DNA from: Scolanthus callimorphus
Lineage: Eukaryota; Cnidaria; Anthozoa; Actiniaria; Edwardsiidae
DNA length: 64,000 bases
Assembly: GCA_033964015.1 (NCBI GenBank)
Contig: CM066915.1
Location: 806,001 to 870,000 of the forward strand
Reading direction: 5' to 3'
The notes under the pieces were generated by a model. It was given only the letters and a program-made list of their open reading frames with translations, was not told the DNA's origin and searched no databases. Numbering within the stretch: position 1 is the first letter of the stretch; every line of letters starts with the position of its first letter. A program made the translations under genes and the position numbers. Positions 23,061 through 36,573 of this stretch are shown here, piece after piece.

Positions 23061-25810
23061 CTACACAGAAAGGAAAATAAGATGGTTATTATAGAACTGG
23101 AAGAAATTATCTGTGTGTATAGAAAACTTTTTGAAAGTGAAAAAACAACAGAAACACATCTTCATAGTAAATAACATTTTTCATCGATTTGCATAATTCT
23201 GTGAAATCTGAAGCATTGCAAGTGAAACCGTGTTTTAGGAGCTTCCTTCGATCACACAATTAACACTTAGCAACACAAACAGCAATCAGAGGTAATGCAC
23301 GTGATATTTAGTGCAGCCCTCAATAAAAAAGCTTCATCATCATCATCATGAAGTTACCTGGTTGCTTAGATGTTTGATTCGGGGAATGCTTTGAGAACCC
23401 AATGTATTAGCTAGACGGTGAGGGCCATTCCATTTTTTTAGCCGCACCCCCCTTAAAGGTCCGTTTATACTTGCAAAAAAAATTAAAAATCAAAGAGTAG
23501 AAAAAACACTATAAATGCCTAAAAACAGCACAAAACCCTGATGCTTGATGACAGACTCTTTTTGGTTCTTTTTTCCATAGCACTTTATCAGAAATATATG
23601 AATATGGAAGATATGCGAGGAAACAAATATAGGAAAGAAGGATGAAATATAGGAGGCTTATATAAAAGCTAGCGAAACTAGTGATTATCTTGAAAAGAAG
23701 CAAATTTTGTTCAGATTTGATCATGATAAGATGCTTCTTTGATGTGCCTATCGAGTTAGGCACAATTTCAAATAACTTCCTTGGAAGGAAGAATTCCAAA
23801 GGAATTGTATAACACATAAACAGGGGAAAACACGTAAGGGACGTCCGAGTTGTATGCATTTGTTTCCCGATATTCTAACTCTCAACCGCCAAACAACCAG
23901 CCCGTTGCTATAACACGCATATAAATAACTTGAGATATTTATTAATAATGAATTATAATAGCAGTTCATATCAGACAAACAACAAGACTGTCGCTAGGCC
24001 CGCCTTCATATCACCCACCACCTGCCAGCAAACACGAACGACGACTACAAACAAACGATATCTCGTATCTCGTATGTTTTCTCCACTAAATCATCTTGTA
24101 TATCAAGAAAGCTCTTCTCTTAAAAGCTCTTCTCTTAAAAGCTCTTCTCTTAAAAGAAAATGTGAAATGAAGTTGTATAAATGAACCCCCTCCATTTATT
24201 TATAAACGAAATTGGACCTAGTGAGTTTATATGTTGAAATAAATATAATGGGAAGTGGATGGCGAGCATTTCGCGGAGTAAACATCTTGCCAAAGCACGT
24301 CACGGATGGCCTTGTTTTGTACCGTCTTGATTTGTGTATTTTTGTTTTAAGCATGTTTCTTTTAAGTAAGTTCGTTCTGTCTGGCTGCTTAAAGTTGGGG
24401 TTTTGGTCTCCCACGGTTTTATCTTCAGTCTAGACTTTTCTCGATCTAAGAGAGAGAAGTCATTCGAGATTTTTCATAGAGTTTGCAGTATTCAGCTTCA
24501 CTTTAGGCAGTTGAAAACATGGGTACTCGGCGGTTGCTACGACACAAACTATAAAGAAAACCAGAACAAAATTCTGGACTTCTATGAAACGAATATAAAC
24601 CTTTTTTGCCTTAGTAACTCCACACACAATTGAAATATACTTAAGCCAATAACGTCCAGTCATAATCAAAGTAAAACAGTCTTAAGGGACATCAATTCCG
24701 CTCTATAAACCGTATAAATTTCTGAACAATTGCCTATCTAAGAATACTTTTACACAACTACATTGACCATTGCATCTATGAAAGAAAACAAATAAACGTT
24801 TCTCGCGTGATTTTTATAAAACTATTGTAGTTAATAAATTTTACAATAAATACTGCGAAACTAAAATCTTACTAAACTCAATCTAGAACATTTCTCTTTA
24901 AATCTTACCTTGAAATGTAGCAGGAAACCCTTTAACAACTTGTTTCAATCAAGTATCGCTTAGAAATCCGAGGTGCCAGTTTTTCGAGTTGCTACGCTAC
25001 AGTGAAGTTTGGAGTTGTCAAGGACATTTGAACATTGCTGTGGGGGGCTAAAGTTATACAGACGACGGGAAGGATGCAATAGGACGAAAAATATAAACAA
25101 TTCACAGTCTTTCTTATTCATGAGTCGTCATATTCAAAACAACATCTGTCTGGATGCTTCCATTATGGAGATTCCACCTTGCGCGCGGCGTAGAGCTTAT
25201 TTCAAAGTGTTTTTTCACAGCCCGGCCGAGCTAGCCCCGTACGCAAATGCAGTTTTTGGCCTGCTTACCCGAAGATATGGCTGTTTTTTACAAGAAGAAT
25301 GGTCGCGCAGTCACCGGGCCAGCCCGCCTCGCTTATATACACAACAGAAATTTTCATACGGGCCACAATCGAACCGGGAGGGATCATCTCCTCCGTGTGA
25401 ACACTTCATTAGTGTCCGATGATTGTGACAATGTTACGGGCCGACCATTTAACCTTTAAGGGGGAGGGTTGGCGTTTTTGAAAATAAATTTCCTACGCGA
25501 CCCGGAAGGCCGAAAAAAAGGCCTACGCAGCAAAATGGTCACTAAAACCCCTTCTTTCTTATTGTAAAAAATTCTCACCGCATAACAGAGGAAAAAAATC
25601 GTGCCCGGAACAAAACGCCCCCCCCCCCCAAAAAAAAAAGTCGGCTTTCAAAATAACACCATTAGTGTATATAGTAAATACTGTTGTACGCAAGGTCCAT
25701 GTTGTCAAATTTCACTTGGCGTTCTGCGGGTGAGATTGCACAGTTTTCGCGCTTCCACTCGGCTCAAGTCCAACACAGGAAGCCCGCTAAAAACTCCAGC
25801 AACTAAGCTG
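23061..25810. other. Upstream of gene B and 3' of GPATCH11
   Basis: It holds the proposed 5'-UTR exon of gene B (beginning at 24909 and running to higher coordinates). At 24110-24161 there are three perfect copies of an 18-bp repeat containing agctcttctctt. The GC-richer stretch 25140-25450 may be a promoter. A C/A homopolymer run lies at 25619-25640. Open frames at 25009-25459 overlap one another and have no family match. Confidence 0.4.
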
Positions 25811-28800
25811 TTAGTCATGGGCGTCGGACGTGTCCCCAGGACAATTCCCCTCCAAATCTTCCTGATCTGAAATTTAGACAAAATATCAATTCGAAACATA
25901 CCCATAGACCCATATAACGTTAATATGGCTTAATGATATCTTATGGTTATCAGGAAACGAAGTCCAGTATACAATTCAGCACATCCGTATTAGTAAACCT
26001 TTGGTGAGGACTGGTTGAATACTGACCGACATATAATTTTTCTAAATTGATGATTTTTACAATAAAATGTATGTGTATGGCGGTAGCGCATCGATGCGCT
26101 CGCAAAAGAGTCCCCGAAAGTGTCCGGTTTCACGGTGCTCCTCTTTCAATTATGAGAGACAAACGATGTTTTTAGAATAATAAATGTTTTCTCCCAATAT
26201 AAAAAGAGGGAGACGGAACAACCACTGAAAGCAGACACTTATTTCTTCGCCAAAAAAAGCTTCTCTTTTTCCTATTGATCGTACCATTATATGTCGTCCC
26301 GCACCATATACAATACAGGTGCTTCGTCCGTAAATATGAAGTCAGCTGGACAAGCTTTTCTTGGGGCTGAAAATAATACAACATTTTAATAATACAACAT
26401 TTATATAGCGCATATAGCCACGTTCTATGCGCTTTACATTGGAAATTAAAATCGTTAAAAATTACAATCATTAAAAAATAAGAAATAAAAAACAAACTAC
26501 TAATTTACAAACTATTATTTACAACGTATTTAAAGGCCCATCACCAACAGAGAGCCTTTGCGGACTCTTAGCCAATCAGAGCAGCCGAAAAACAATGGAT
26601 CAATTTGAAAACAAAAGAAAACGGGGCGCAAAGGCTCCCGGTTGGTGATGGGCCTTTAAGGTTACAAATCATATACTTAAAAAGTTTTACAAATTATCCG
26701 CTACTAAAAATCGTTTGTCTCATGAAAAGAAAAACAACACGGTTTAGCAACTGTCAAACTGAGTGAGTAACCATTTATCAATAACAACCTAGTCCATGGC
26801 GTTCTCGGCGGGTTTCCTGTGGTTGTGATGTCACCGGGAAACCTCTCCCAACCTCGTCCCCATGGCCTTGTGGGTAATATTCAAGATGGCGGTTGGCCGA
26901 GCACAAGACCCTGGGGGAGGCTGAGTCACATGACTATTGTTTGAAGACATGGAAACGAGGTTGTCCTTTGTTTTGAAACGGTCATGTGACTCAGCCTCCT
27001 CCAGCACAGGTTTTGTGCTCGACCAACCGCCATCTTGAAAATTACCCACAAGGCCCTGCGGACGAGGTTGAACCTCTGTTGGAGAGCTTGAGCGCCCGCG
27101 CACATCCAGCGGTTTGCCTTCTCACTGCATACAGGTAACGCCTGGGACCAGCAGGCTGGATCAATAATAGTTACTGTGCGACTACGGCAACCGGGCCATT
27201 TTGTAAGAAGTTAGCCAATCAGAAAGCGAGTACAGAACAAAGGATCTTGACTTTCTTGAGATCTGAGACACCGAAATATCGCTTTTCTCGTAACAATTGT
27301 GGAAATTATGGACAGAAATAACTTCAAAACACTTAATTACTCATCGTCAGATGTATTGCAGGTATCAAATTTGCTTAAAATGGTTTGAATCTCTAAATGA
27401 CAAACTTTTAACGGGATGCCCGGTTGACGTAGTCGCACAGTAACAACTATCTCCCGAAGGGGAGGTGAGTAGTGTTGGATATCTACTATTTCAGGAACCA
27501 ATCAGAGCGCGCGAAAATGACTATTCACTGATTTGGTATATACTAATGTTGGTTGCAGCTAGCGATCTACACGCGCAATAACAGCATGTTCTGTCTTTAG
27601 GTGAAACTTCAAAGTTTTGGCAGTTACAGGCATCAGTATGAATAATTAAAAACGCACTTGCTCAATTCATACAGTAGCTATAAACTCCAAACTTAATTGC
27701 AGGTAAACTGTTTCAGCCACTATCTCAATGCTACGATTCCTATTTTACCGATACGTTGACTGTGGAAACCGTGAAGGGGCGTATTCAGAATCGTAGGAGA
27801 AATCAGAGTTACAAAACTTCACTCTGAAGTCTCAATCTTAGACTTTCTCCAATCTGGACATGTCTTGAAGTGGAAACAAACCTTTCAATGGACTCAAGCC
27901 TATTGTTGTTCCTGTCAATTGTTTTTCTAGGAGGCCCGGAATACGTAATAAGGGTCGGCTAAAAAAATAGTGATTCTGAAATTAATCTTAAATAAGAAAA
28001 TCAGTTGCAAACAGTGGAGTTGTTCCGCCTTGGAACGTTAGAGATGCAAATGAGGCGAGCCTCTTGTTTCCGGTTGACGTAAGGCCTGTGAACCAGACAC
28101 ATAAAATGAAGAAAAGGTTCTATGGTCGTCGTCGGAATGCCACGTGTGAAGCCCTAGAGGAGGGCACTGTGATTGTCGATGGGCGAACAGTTAAGATGGC
28201 ACGGGAGGCACTTGTTGATGCCTACAAATCCCGTGTTCCACCCAAGTTTACCAGTTTACTGGCGGTGATAAGGCGGAAAAATTACACGGATTAGGGGAGC
28301 GGTCAAAATAACGGTACTTGATAGGTATCCAATTTCAGGGGTTACCCACCCGAGACCAACAACTTTTTCGATTTTCCTCAAAAATCTGATTCTTAACTCC
28401 AAACTTCTCGCGAAATAATCAACAACTAGTACTGATACTATAAATAATAATTAACGTATCGAAAACGTATTACTGAAGGAGAGAAACACATTTCTGTAAT
28501 GAAATGAGGTGCGCCTAATACATTGTACGTGCTTCGAGAAATTACTAAGTCTTGACTTGATTATACCTCTCCTCTTAGTGCTTGGAATTTTAGTTCAAAA
28601 GTCAGAACATGCTGAATTTTGTCTTCTTTATTGCAATTTTCATAATTCTGCGAACTCTACGCCAATTAGCAAACCGCGATTTGGCTTCCGTCAAACAGAG
28701 TGAACAGCTCTGGGTGATTTCACGCAGCCTTTGAGAGGTTTTTTGAACTAATAAGGATTACCTTGGCTTTTATTAAACCACATTTTTCACCATAAAATGC

Positions 28801-31800
28801 GACGAAACTTAGAAAAAATCCATGCGCCTTTCATGGACTTGATGGACGGAAACCAAAACACAGTTTGGGGTTCGGAAATATAAAGTGGAGGTTTGCAGAA
28901 TTATGAAAACGGCAGTAGCGTATTGAAAACGTTTCACAGAAGGAGAGAAACACATTTGCGTAATGAAATGAGGTGCACCTAATATGTGCTTCGAGAAATT
29001 AAGCCTTGAAAATCAGGGAAAGGCGAAGCACCCACCAACAATCCTTAAAGAGCCTGTGTCAGCCGCCATTTTGACAGCATAGCAACATACCAAGTCGGAG
29101 AAAGCATCCATTTCCATCGGCTGATTTAGAGAATATACAGCAATTTTCTCGATTAATTTTGGTAAATCAAATCTTAAACTTTTTTTTAGATGTTGATTTA
29201 GGGATTTCTACACGTAATTCGTCTTCTAATATCAAACGAAAACAATAACAAATGATTGGCTGACACTGGATAGCTAGGAAGTATTGTTTCGACTTCCTTC
29301 CTTAATGCCTGGAGTTTAGTTCAAAAGCCATACTTAATTTTACCTTCTTTAAAATTTCAATATTTTTCAGAGATGAACTCGCTTCATTTTCTACTCTTGT
29401 TTGATCAATAAGTAATTACCTTGATATACTACCTAGACTGTTTTTGGATTGATGTCATTGCTCAAAAAAATACATTAAAAAGTTGGGGTTACCATGCTCG
29501 TTTTTTGCAATGTTGGGCCGTTCCTCTTCCGCTCCATTTTGTAGCTCGCCCACTTTTTGCACAAGCTTCTCGCCACTTTCTCGATGTTTCGCTTCTTTTC
29601 ATTTACCCCGATGTAAGAACCATTCCAAAAGGGCACCTTTATTTCAACATTATTCTAAACAAATGAAGCATTGTGACGCAGGGGTAGAGCCATTTCTTTC
29701 CCCGGAAAACATAAAGGAATGCGTGCTACCCAGGCTAGACTCTGCTTTACATGGCCGTAGCTAGCTGGGAGGTGGAGGGGGGACAGAGGGAGCAGTTGCC
29801 CCCCTCCCCCCAGACCAACAATTCTAGCTATGGCCTTGCTTTACCATCCCATAATAAACTCACCAAGAGTGTGTCATCTTGCTCATCATCATCATCCTCA
29901 TCATCAACATCTTCTTCATCTACGTTTTCATCCTCATCTTTCTTCTCCTCTGGCCAGTACCACACCTCTTGGCAAGGAAGATCCTTAAAACCCATATGAA
30001 GTCATGATTACTTTGAAAAGTATAAAAGAAACCTACTAACCTTTAGCGGTACACCAGGGAAGAACTTGCAATCAATTGCATAGTACTTTGTAAAACTTTC
30101 ATAAATTCTTGAAGATTAGTTAGACCTTCTTATAAATCAGGTGCGTACAGTACATAAACCCCAGAAAATTAAGAGTCACATGTAGTCTTTAACAAAAATG
30201 AACCTAAAGCTTAATATCTAAAATCAACAAACAATGAATGAATTTTCCAAGTCTTCATCTTTCTTCATCGGTATAAGATAGTGTGTACATGTACATATGG
30301 ATTTTGCGTGAAATACTAGAACCCCTGATTCTGTGTTTGTTTGTCCATTTGTAAACATGAGGTGCTTTATTTATGTTTTTAGCCTAAACCATAGATCAAT
30401 TTTTTGTCATCTTCTGGAATTGCTAATGAATCGGTCATGACCATTTTTATTATTTTAAACCTGTTATTTACTGTATATTATAAGGAGAACCATCTCCTAT
30501 AAGCCGTATGGGTTGTTATGGTTCTCCTTGCCATAGATATTTCCTTCGCATATTTTATTGTAATTAATTGTAAATGGTGAAATGATAAATGTTAAATTTC
30601 AACTACATTAATAAAACAGGGTTATAACCATACCTTCTTTTTGTCAAGTTGTTCACACGCTTTTTGGCTTTTATACAAATCACTTTCAATCTGTTTCTCA
30701 GCAAATTTATTGCTGTTATGTTGTCTAAAATGTTCCCTTTGTCTTTGCTCAAGTTTAGTTCTTTTCTTTGCTATCTCTTCACGTATTGTCTCTCGTAATT
30801 CTTTTTGTCTTTTAACTGCTGTCTCTCTCCCAAGACCACCACGATCTATAATCAATTTTTAAGTTCCCCATCAGTATTTTCCTAAGCTTGTCAGATAAAC
30901 ACATCAGGAACAAATAGAGAGCAGGGTATTGTAAAAAAGACGTGATGATACTTCAATATTCTGTTTCTGCTTGGCATGTGGTTTGAAAGGCATGAAGCAT
31001 GCAAAATATTCTGCATTTGGTTTCCTGAACCTGTTTTTACTGCAGATTTTGTAGAAAGTTAGTAAAATCAAATTTAATGTCATAATTAGATGAGGAAAAA
31101 CTGCAGATTTACATGTAGGATGTCTTTTCTGTGCTAAAGTGTAAATGAAATATCCTGTGCATGCTTCCGGAAGTTAGCCCTAGTAAGCAGAAAAAGAGAA
31201 AATAATATGTGACCCCAAAGGGATTTTATAGCCAGATGATTTACGATTGGAATAAATTTTATCCAGTGTTATTTTAGAAAACATCCAGTCAGGAAGGACT
31301 TATTAAACATTAAAGATAACTGAGGATGAAATCTACAGACTGAGTCATGCTGCCAGTGATGGACATTAAAATATTTTCATCCAATGCCATCAATTGTTTG
31401 TGGTACTCAAATCATAACTGCAGGGCTCAGAATAATATGTCTGCAAATCATAAAACATCCACCCGTATTACATGAAAAAACATCTAATCAGATTGTATAA
31501 TATTATATTGTCTTGACAGCTCAAAACAAAACATGTGGCTGAGTGCATTGTGATATTATAACAATAGTCCAGTTTTGAAATCTTTATTGCTGCTGAATAG
31601 GCATCGACAGCGCATAAATACAGTCACTGGTGGGAGCCTCAATTTGAAGCCGAAAAAGTTGTGAATACTGACAATAAACTGATGAAGCTTGAATTGAGAC
31701 AACAGAGAAACTTGAGGAAACTTTTCAGACTTGTTGGTATTTACAACTTTTTCTGCTTCAAATTGAGGCTCCCACTGTATTTATGCGCCATTGATGCCTA

Positions 31801-32815
31801 TTCAGTGGTAGAGCAGAGATCTTGTAACTGGACTATATTACATATCTTAATGTTACTGTAAATTCAACTTACCAGCCTTTATTGATATGGGAATGGGATC
31901 TGATCTTCCAGTACCTAATGCAAGAAGAATCAAGTTGTAATAACATGCATTTCTTAGTACTACTGTGTATTCTACAATTTATACAGGGCCCCTGGTTTGA
32001 TGCGGGATTTTTTCTGATTTGGAGGGAGTTCAGACGTTCTGTTTTCGGAAGGAAATCGGTAAGGTTTTGATAAAGACTAAGGAAAATGAGATGGTTCTGA
32101 CGAATTCTCCAGAACTTCTGGGATTGACAGGTATGATCAACAGATAGATGTTGACGAGGCAGGTAGCGCAGATATTTTTAATGGCAAGTACCCCCCTCCC
32201 CTCCACCCCTGGCCAATTGCCTGTATGTTGTTACTTCAAGTTGTATTGTGTGACCTGCAAAACTCAACCAACCATTCTAGAAAACACATAAGCTGAGCCA
32301 TACTAATAGTGACCACGGGCCGGTTCCTAGAAGGTCAGTTAAGAGTTATCTGTTGTTAAACACTTATCCAATAAATAGATAGCTTTTATCCATGGATAAC
32401 TTTATTCAACCTTTCAGGAACAGGCCCCAGTTATACAATTAGTTCATTGTTGTTCGCTCCTAGTTATCATCCGTTTGGAAATCTTTATATGCTCTCCATC
32501 TTCCCTCGTAAAGTCCATTCCCTTTAATATCTCACCTTCTTTCCCTAGCCCGGTACCTTGTTTATACCCCATCTTTTTCAGCATAGCAAACCCGATATTA
32601 GAACTACCAATAGCGCTCGCCATCCCTTCCTCGCGCCTTTCTTTTTCGCGCTCTCGCAACGGCTTTACGCGATTTTTCTCGTTTAAAGTCCTATGCTTTT
32701 CCTCTTTGTTATATTTCTTGGATACACGATTAAGTATTGGAAGCCCAGGCCTTTTATCGTCGGAACCAAGGAGAAATTTATCAGACATGTAATCATCTTC
32801 GTCTTCGTCCGCCAT
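25811..32815 (-). CDS. GPATCH11: G-patch domain-containing protein 11
   Basis: Coding exons: 32815-32536, 31914-31873, 30845-30634, 29983-29864, 26366-26285 and 25866-25811. All are bounded by GT-AG and in phase, totalling 263 aa, close to vertebrate orthologues. The start MADEDEDDYMSD matches the family's N-terminus. An in-frame upstream ATG at 32962 would add 49 residues and is less likely. The G-patch domain (about 70-120) has IGFAMLKKMGYKQGTGLGKEG followed by DPIPISIKAG and RGGLG. A basic coiled-coil segment follows (about 120-177), then VWYWPEE, an acidic run, and the C-terminal DUF4187 zinc-binding-like domain: LTSYLRTKHLYCIWCGTTY, then EDLEGNCPGDTSDAHD at the end. The human protein (CCDC75/CENP-Y) is nuclear and linked to RNA processing and the kinetochore. 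No disabling change seen. Introns contain several MITEs. Confidence 0.95.
26530..26659. mobile_element. Short TIR MITE (AAAGGCCCATCACC)
   Basis: Inverted termini ttaaaggcccatcaccaac and gttggtgatgggcctttaa bound 130 bp in GPATCH11 intron 4. A TTA/TAA flank is possible because both termini end in it. Confidence 0.7.
26849..27070. mobile_element. MULE-like MITE (CAACCTCG family), copy 1
   Basis: Near-palindromic 222-bp element with termini CAACCTCGTCC and GGACGAGGTTG. It is flanked by aacctctcc and aacctctgt (7 of 9 positions identical). Each arm contains GTGACTCAGC or its complement (26920-26929 and 26986-26995). It lies in GPATCH11 intron 4. Copy 2 is at 61738-61955. Confidence 0.78.
27120..29020. 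other. GPATCH11 intron 4, mostly unassigned
   Basis: A plus-strand frame at 28106-28294 encodes 62 residues that are basic and protein-like (EALEEGTVIVDGRTVKMARE, then RVPPKFTSLLAVIRRK) but match nothing I know. Copies of the dispersed cagaattatgaaa repeat lie at about 28610-28710 and 28840-28930. Confidence 0.3.
29050..29170. repeat. Dispersed ~100-bp repeat, copy 1 of 3
   Basis: The segment gccattttgacagcatagcaacat ... catccatttccatcggctgattta recurs at about 39880-39960 and 49045-49150. I saw no terminal repeats. Confidence 0.65.
31565..31850. mobile_element. Long-TIR MITE in GPATCH11 intron 2
   Basis: Arms of about 75 bp run from tagtccagtt (about 31566) through ctgaataggcat and gggagcctcaatttgaag. 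The complementary arm ends aactggacta (about 31837-31846). The spacer is about 70 bp. It has no coding capacity. Confidence 0.7.
32316..32428. mobile_element. Small TIR MITE (GGGGCCGGTTCC family), copy 2
   Basis: Bounded by gggccggttcctagaaggtcagtt and aacctttcaggaacaggcccc, in GPATCH11 intron 1. It is shorter than the copy at 7312-7449 by an internal deletion. Confidence 0.7.
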
Positions 32816-35090
32816 CTTGGATTTGACGTTATTGGGGAAACCCGCTGTACTGTTTTTCGCCTGCGCAGAATCAACAGTGACCCTCCCAGTGCGAGTTTTA
32901 TTTGTCCCTGCCGAAACAGAGGATTTCCTTTCCTTCCTGTTTCCGTTTAGCATCGATTTCATTCTTCAGCGTGGGGAGCGCTTGCTGTTCCATAACCTTG
33001 GACATGACCCAAAGTTCTAGCTTTAAATATATTGCCTTAAATATAATATACGGTAGCTAGAACCACGTGGGTCGAAGCCCTAAAGCACTAGCGACTCCTT
33101 TCCCAAACTATCCACAGGCCTCCCGCCCTGCTCGCGGACCGTACTTCCACTCCCTACCCCCGTGAATTTTCGGCGGGGCCCTTTTGTCACCCGACACTCA
33201 CAGCCCGTACATCCGGTGTCGCCTTATTTCTGTTGCTACAATCTACGGTGTCACAGACTGGAGGAGGATTATTTGAACATGTCCAAGAATTCGGTCCTCT
33301 ATCTCTGTGAGGGGAACGTTTCTCTCTAACAGGTTGGTGCACGCCTATGATTGACTAAAAGTTACGATTTGTATTTTCCAGGCGGCTTTTTTAGCCTTAT
33401 TTCATACAAATACCGCGGTGAAGCTCCTTACTTATTCCGTTTCCCGATTCGACTGCTTGCTGATTCAAAATATCCCGACAAAATTATCGCTGTCAGTTAG
33501 GAAATTTTTATGAGATCACTGCAGGAATTATTCTCAAAGATTCACAGCAAAATTTTCGTCCTTCAAATTTCAGAACTTTCGCATATAGTTGATTTTTAAG
33601 ATTGCGCGGTGAAGATGGGTTTGATTTTGGCTTCCATAAGAAAATTTATTTTCACTTGAAAAATATATCTTGTTACTAGATAAACTACACCGGCCTATAG
33701 CCTTCTCTAAGTTTTGTTTTGATTGAAGTGTGCCATAGAAATAGGAAATATTTTAGTAACAGAAACAACGGTTGCTTGTTTTTAGCAGTGAGCATGTTCT
33801 AATAATGAAAATACAAAATTATTGCTGCTTATAAAAGTCCTGTTTCGGTTACTATCAGTGGCTTTAAACATAATTGACATTGAGCGCACTCGTTGCCCGT
33901 GTGCTTGCACGACTTGCAGAACTTGTAACGGAGTTTCATATGGGTCAACAATTCTCAGTTGTCTGCAGGTAAATCATTTCTTATCAGCTCGGTGCTCGAA
34001 ATTCGGTGTTCTCTAAAGGCGTGTCTTCATAGAAAATTTTATTATATGTTTGAATATTATACGTTAAGTAGATGCCACAAGTCGACCTAAGTTATGCTAA
34101 TCAAATGTGCAGCTGATTTTACAAGTAAATTTAACAAAAGACTTGGACTTTGCCCTCATAATTAGTCCATTAGCACAGCACTCGAGACAACGAGATGTCT
34201 TTGTGATCTTTCGATGGCTTTCACGACTGTTAGAAGAATAGATCCTGATTATTATATGATGTCCCTTAACTTCACTATAAAATAAATCCGCAGTGTATTT
34301 GTATTTGCACCATCTTATAAAGTAATTACTCACCGCGCTCCCTTTTAATGTTTCTTCGGAAACTTTCAAACGGCAAACGTCACGCCTAAGTCGCGCCGTT
34401 CCAATCCAAAACAATAGAAAAGTTTGTATTATAAAAGTCAAATGATGCGGCGCTTATACAACTTTTCAAAAAACGTTGTCGGGAAAGCGCTCAACTGCAT
34501 GCACAAGCGCGCAAGCGCCCAGCCGCCAGGAAATGTAAAAAGTATATAGAAATGATCAATTTTTTGCCGCATCATAAGAACTCTCCCAAGTTTGTACAGC
34601 ACATATTACGGACAAACGCCTGGCTATCCTAAACAAACGACTCGTTCAGAGACACGACGAGAAAGCTTTCTACCCTGCGAGGCAAGCGTCGAGCAAAGGA
34701 AAGAGCAGTGGGTGTGAGAGGGGGGATGAGATAGGGGGACAAGCCGGCAAAGGGAAAGAGGTGGCGAACACGCGAGGCAAGGTGCCACAGTGTGCCGTGC
34801 ACTAACACAGCACCGACTGTCGACGACAACCTTGGATAAGAAATACCGATTAACAACAAAACAATGTGTACCGGCTATCGACATTTTTACAAATTAGTCC
34901 AGCCAGGCTATTAATAATTTATTTTATAAAGTTTAGTAAAGTTTATTCTGAGAAATAGCGCGTGCTTTGGACTTTTCAGCGCCTTGGAGTAGACAAGGTG
35001 AATTCCGTTCAATTGACACTTCCCAAGCTTCTAATTACGGCAGAGATTATTAAATTTCAACAGGTATTACTGACACTCTGGGAATCCTTA
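32816..35090. other. Upstream of GPATCH11, no further gene assigned
   Basis: GC-richer sequence to about 33300 probably contains the GPATCH11 promoter. A plus-strand ATG at 33279 opens only a 16-codon frame. A short Cys-containing frame ends at a possible donor (CTGCAG|gtaaat, about 33969) but has no identifiable upstream exon. Confidence 0.3.
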
Positions 35091-35103
35091 AATGATCTTT
35101 CAG

Positions 35104-35620
35104 GAATAGTAATGGTCGTCTGTTCACGGAACATAGAATTAGACAAGATGACGTTGTGCGCATGCGCAAACGGACCCTTAAAAATAATTCTCGTGTCAAT
35201 GTAATGCCTACTATTGGAATATGAGTAAAAACTTGCTAAACGGCAACTGTGTGAAAACATTTCTGCATTATCGTGAGATCATAAGCTACTACTAGTTAAA
35301 AAGAAAACCAACAACGTATCCCACATGTATCTCTAACACACTCTTCAGGCCTATAAATATGTTGGTGATGCATAATAAATTAGTTGATTGTTCACTAACG
35401 GTACAAGGGGCGTCCTTATATGGTCTGGTGGCCGGGCGTTCTCTCACCCATAGGTATCTAGCTACTGAACAATTCAACACCAGGATAGCGACTGTCAGGG
35501 CCGAAATCTCTGGCGTGGGCGTATGAACCGTACGGTCGCCATACGACGTTTCAGCTCTTTGTCTGGAAGTATGGTCCTATTTTTTCTTTTTCCTCAAGTC
35601 AAGTAAATGCTGAATTTGCA
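35104..35620. repeat. Dispersed ~500-bp repeat, copy lacking TIRs
   Basis: It matches 56345-56835 closely (for example caaggggcgtccttatatgg and gatagcgactgtcagggcc). That second copy sits inside a TIR-bounded element, so this is probably an end-truncated copy of the same non-autonomous transposon. Confidence 0.75.
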
Positions 35621-35984
35621 TTGTGGACAGGCAAATGATTTATGTTACTTGCACTACTCACAAAAGCAGTTCAAAATTATTTCCATCATTTTATCACAAA
35701 TCATTCTCGTACCCAGAGCTCGCTCCCAGACGAGCCGGGGAGCTCTGGGTTCGAGAATGATCACAAATAGCAAATCGCTTCTGGAGCATGCGCGTATCAT
35801 GACAGGCTCCCTTGAAATGCTTTATGTAAATTACCAGCGGTCATTACGTACAAGGTCTATGCTTCGGAACTCCCTTATATTTTCTGTCATTATCTTGGCA
35901 AGCATACTTTAAATAGTGCGCCGTCTTTTTGAACTGTGGAAATGTCCCAACCATTTGATTTTAGGGACGATTTTCTAGAACCCA

Positions 35985-36132
35985 CGAATTGGCAGTTTTC
36001 ACGATGTTTCGCACGCAATATAAATGGGATAAGAACAATGCTTGTCTGTTTTGGATAACAAAAGCCGTAACGAGTAGGAACAGCTCAAGGGTATGGTTCA
36101 CACAACATCGTGAAAACAGTCAATCTGAATGA
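35985..36132. mobile_element. TIR MITE (TTGGCAGTTTTCACGATG), copy 1
   Basis: Termini gaattggcagttttcacgatgt and caacatcgtgaaaacagtcaat bound about 148 bp. Copy 2 is at 60676-60831 with the same internal phrase gaacaatgcttgtctgtttt. Confidence 0.75.
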
Positions 36133-36573
36133 CGGGTACGTTGTTGCCTTAATTACTAAAACTTTGCTTCTTTCGGACGCAGAATCTTCTACCACACATC
36201 ATGGCACCAAATAGAGGCCGTGTTGGGCAGCCACGTGATCGCAGGTTGGTTCTGCGTAAACGGCGCGCGAGATGGCGTGACAGAAGTGTTGCCTCGAGCG
36301 TCAGTACTGTGGACATCGGTAGGTACCATCAATTGCAGGGATCTGATTGGATAATTAGCTCTGAAACTTCCTCTGAAACAGGAAGCATGAAAACGAGGTT
36401 GTCAGATCTGTGCGGGAGCGCGGCGCTCTGTTCATGTATTTATTGCTGAATTTGTCTGAACAAACCTGGTGCACGTTTCCCAAACATCTATGTTTCTCGC
36501 TCCTGAAAATGTGTGCCTGATAAATAATTCCATTATTGATGTTACCCGAGAGTCTAGTGCGCCCTCACGCATA

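Noticed and set aside
25009..25459. 137-codon frame upstream of gene B
   Set aside because: Two long frames overlap in a GC-richer stretch, with no family match and no splice partner. It is more likely promoter or 5'-UTR sequence.
33822..34016. Short cysteine-containing frame ending at a possible donor
   Set aside because: The cysteines are followed by a plausible GT, but no signal peptide, upstream exon or downstream exon could be joined.
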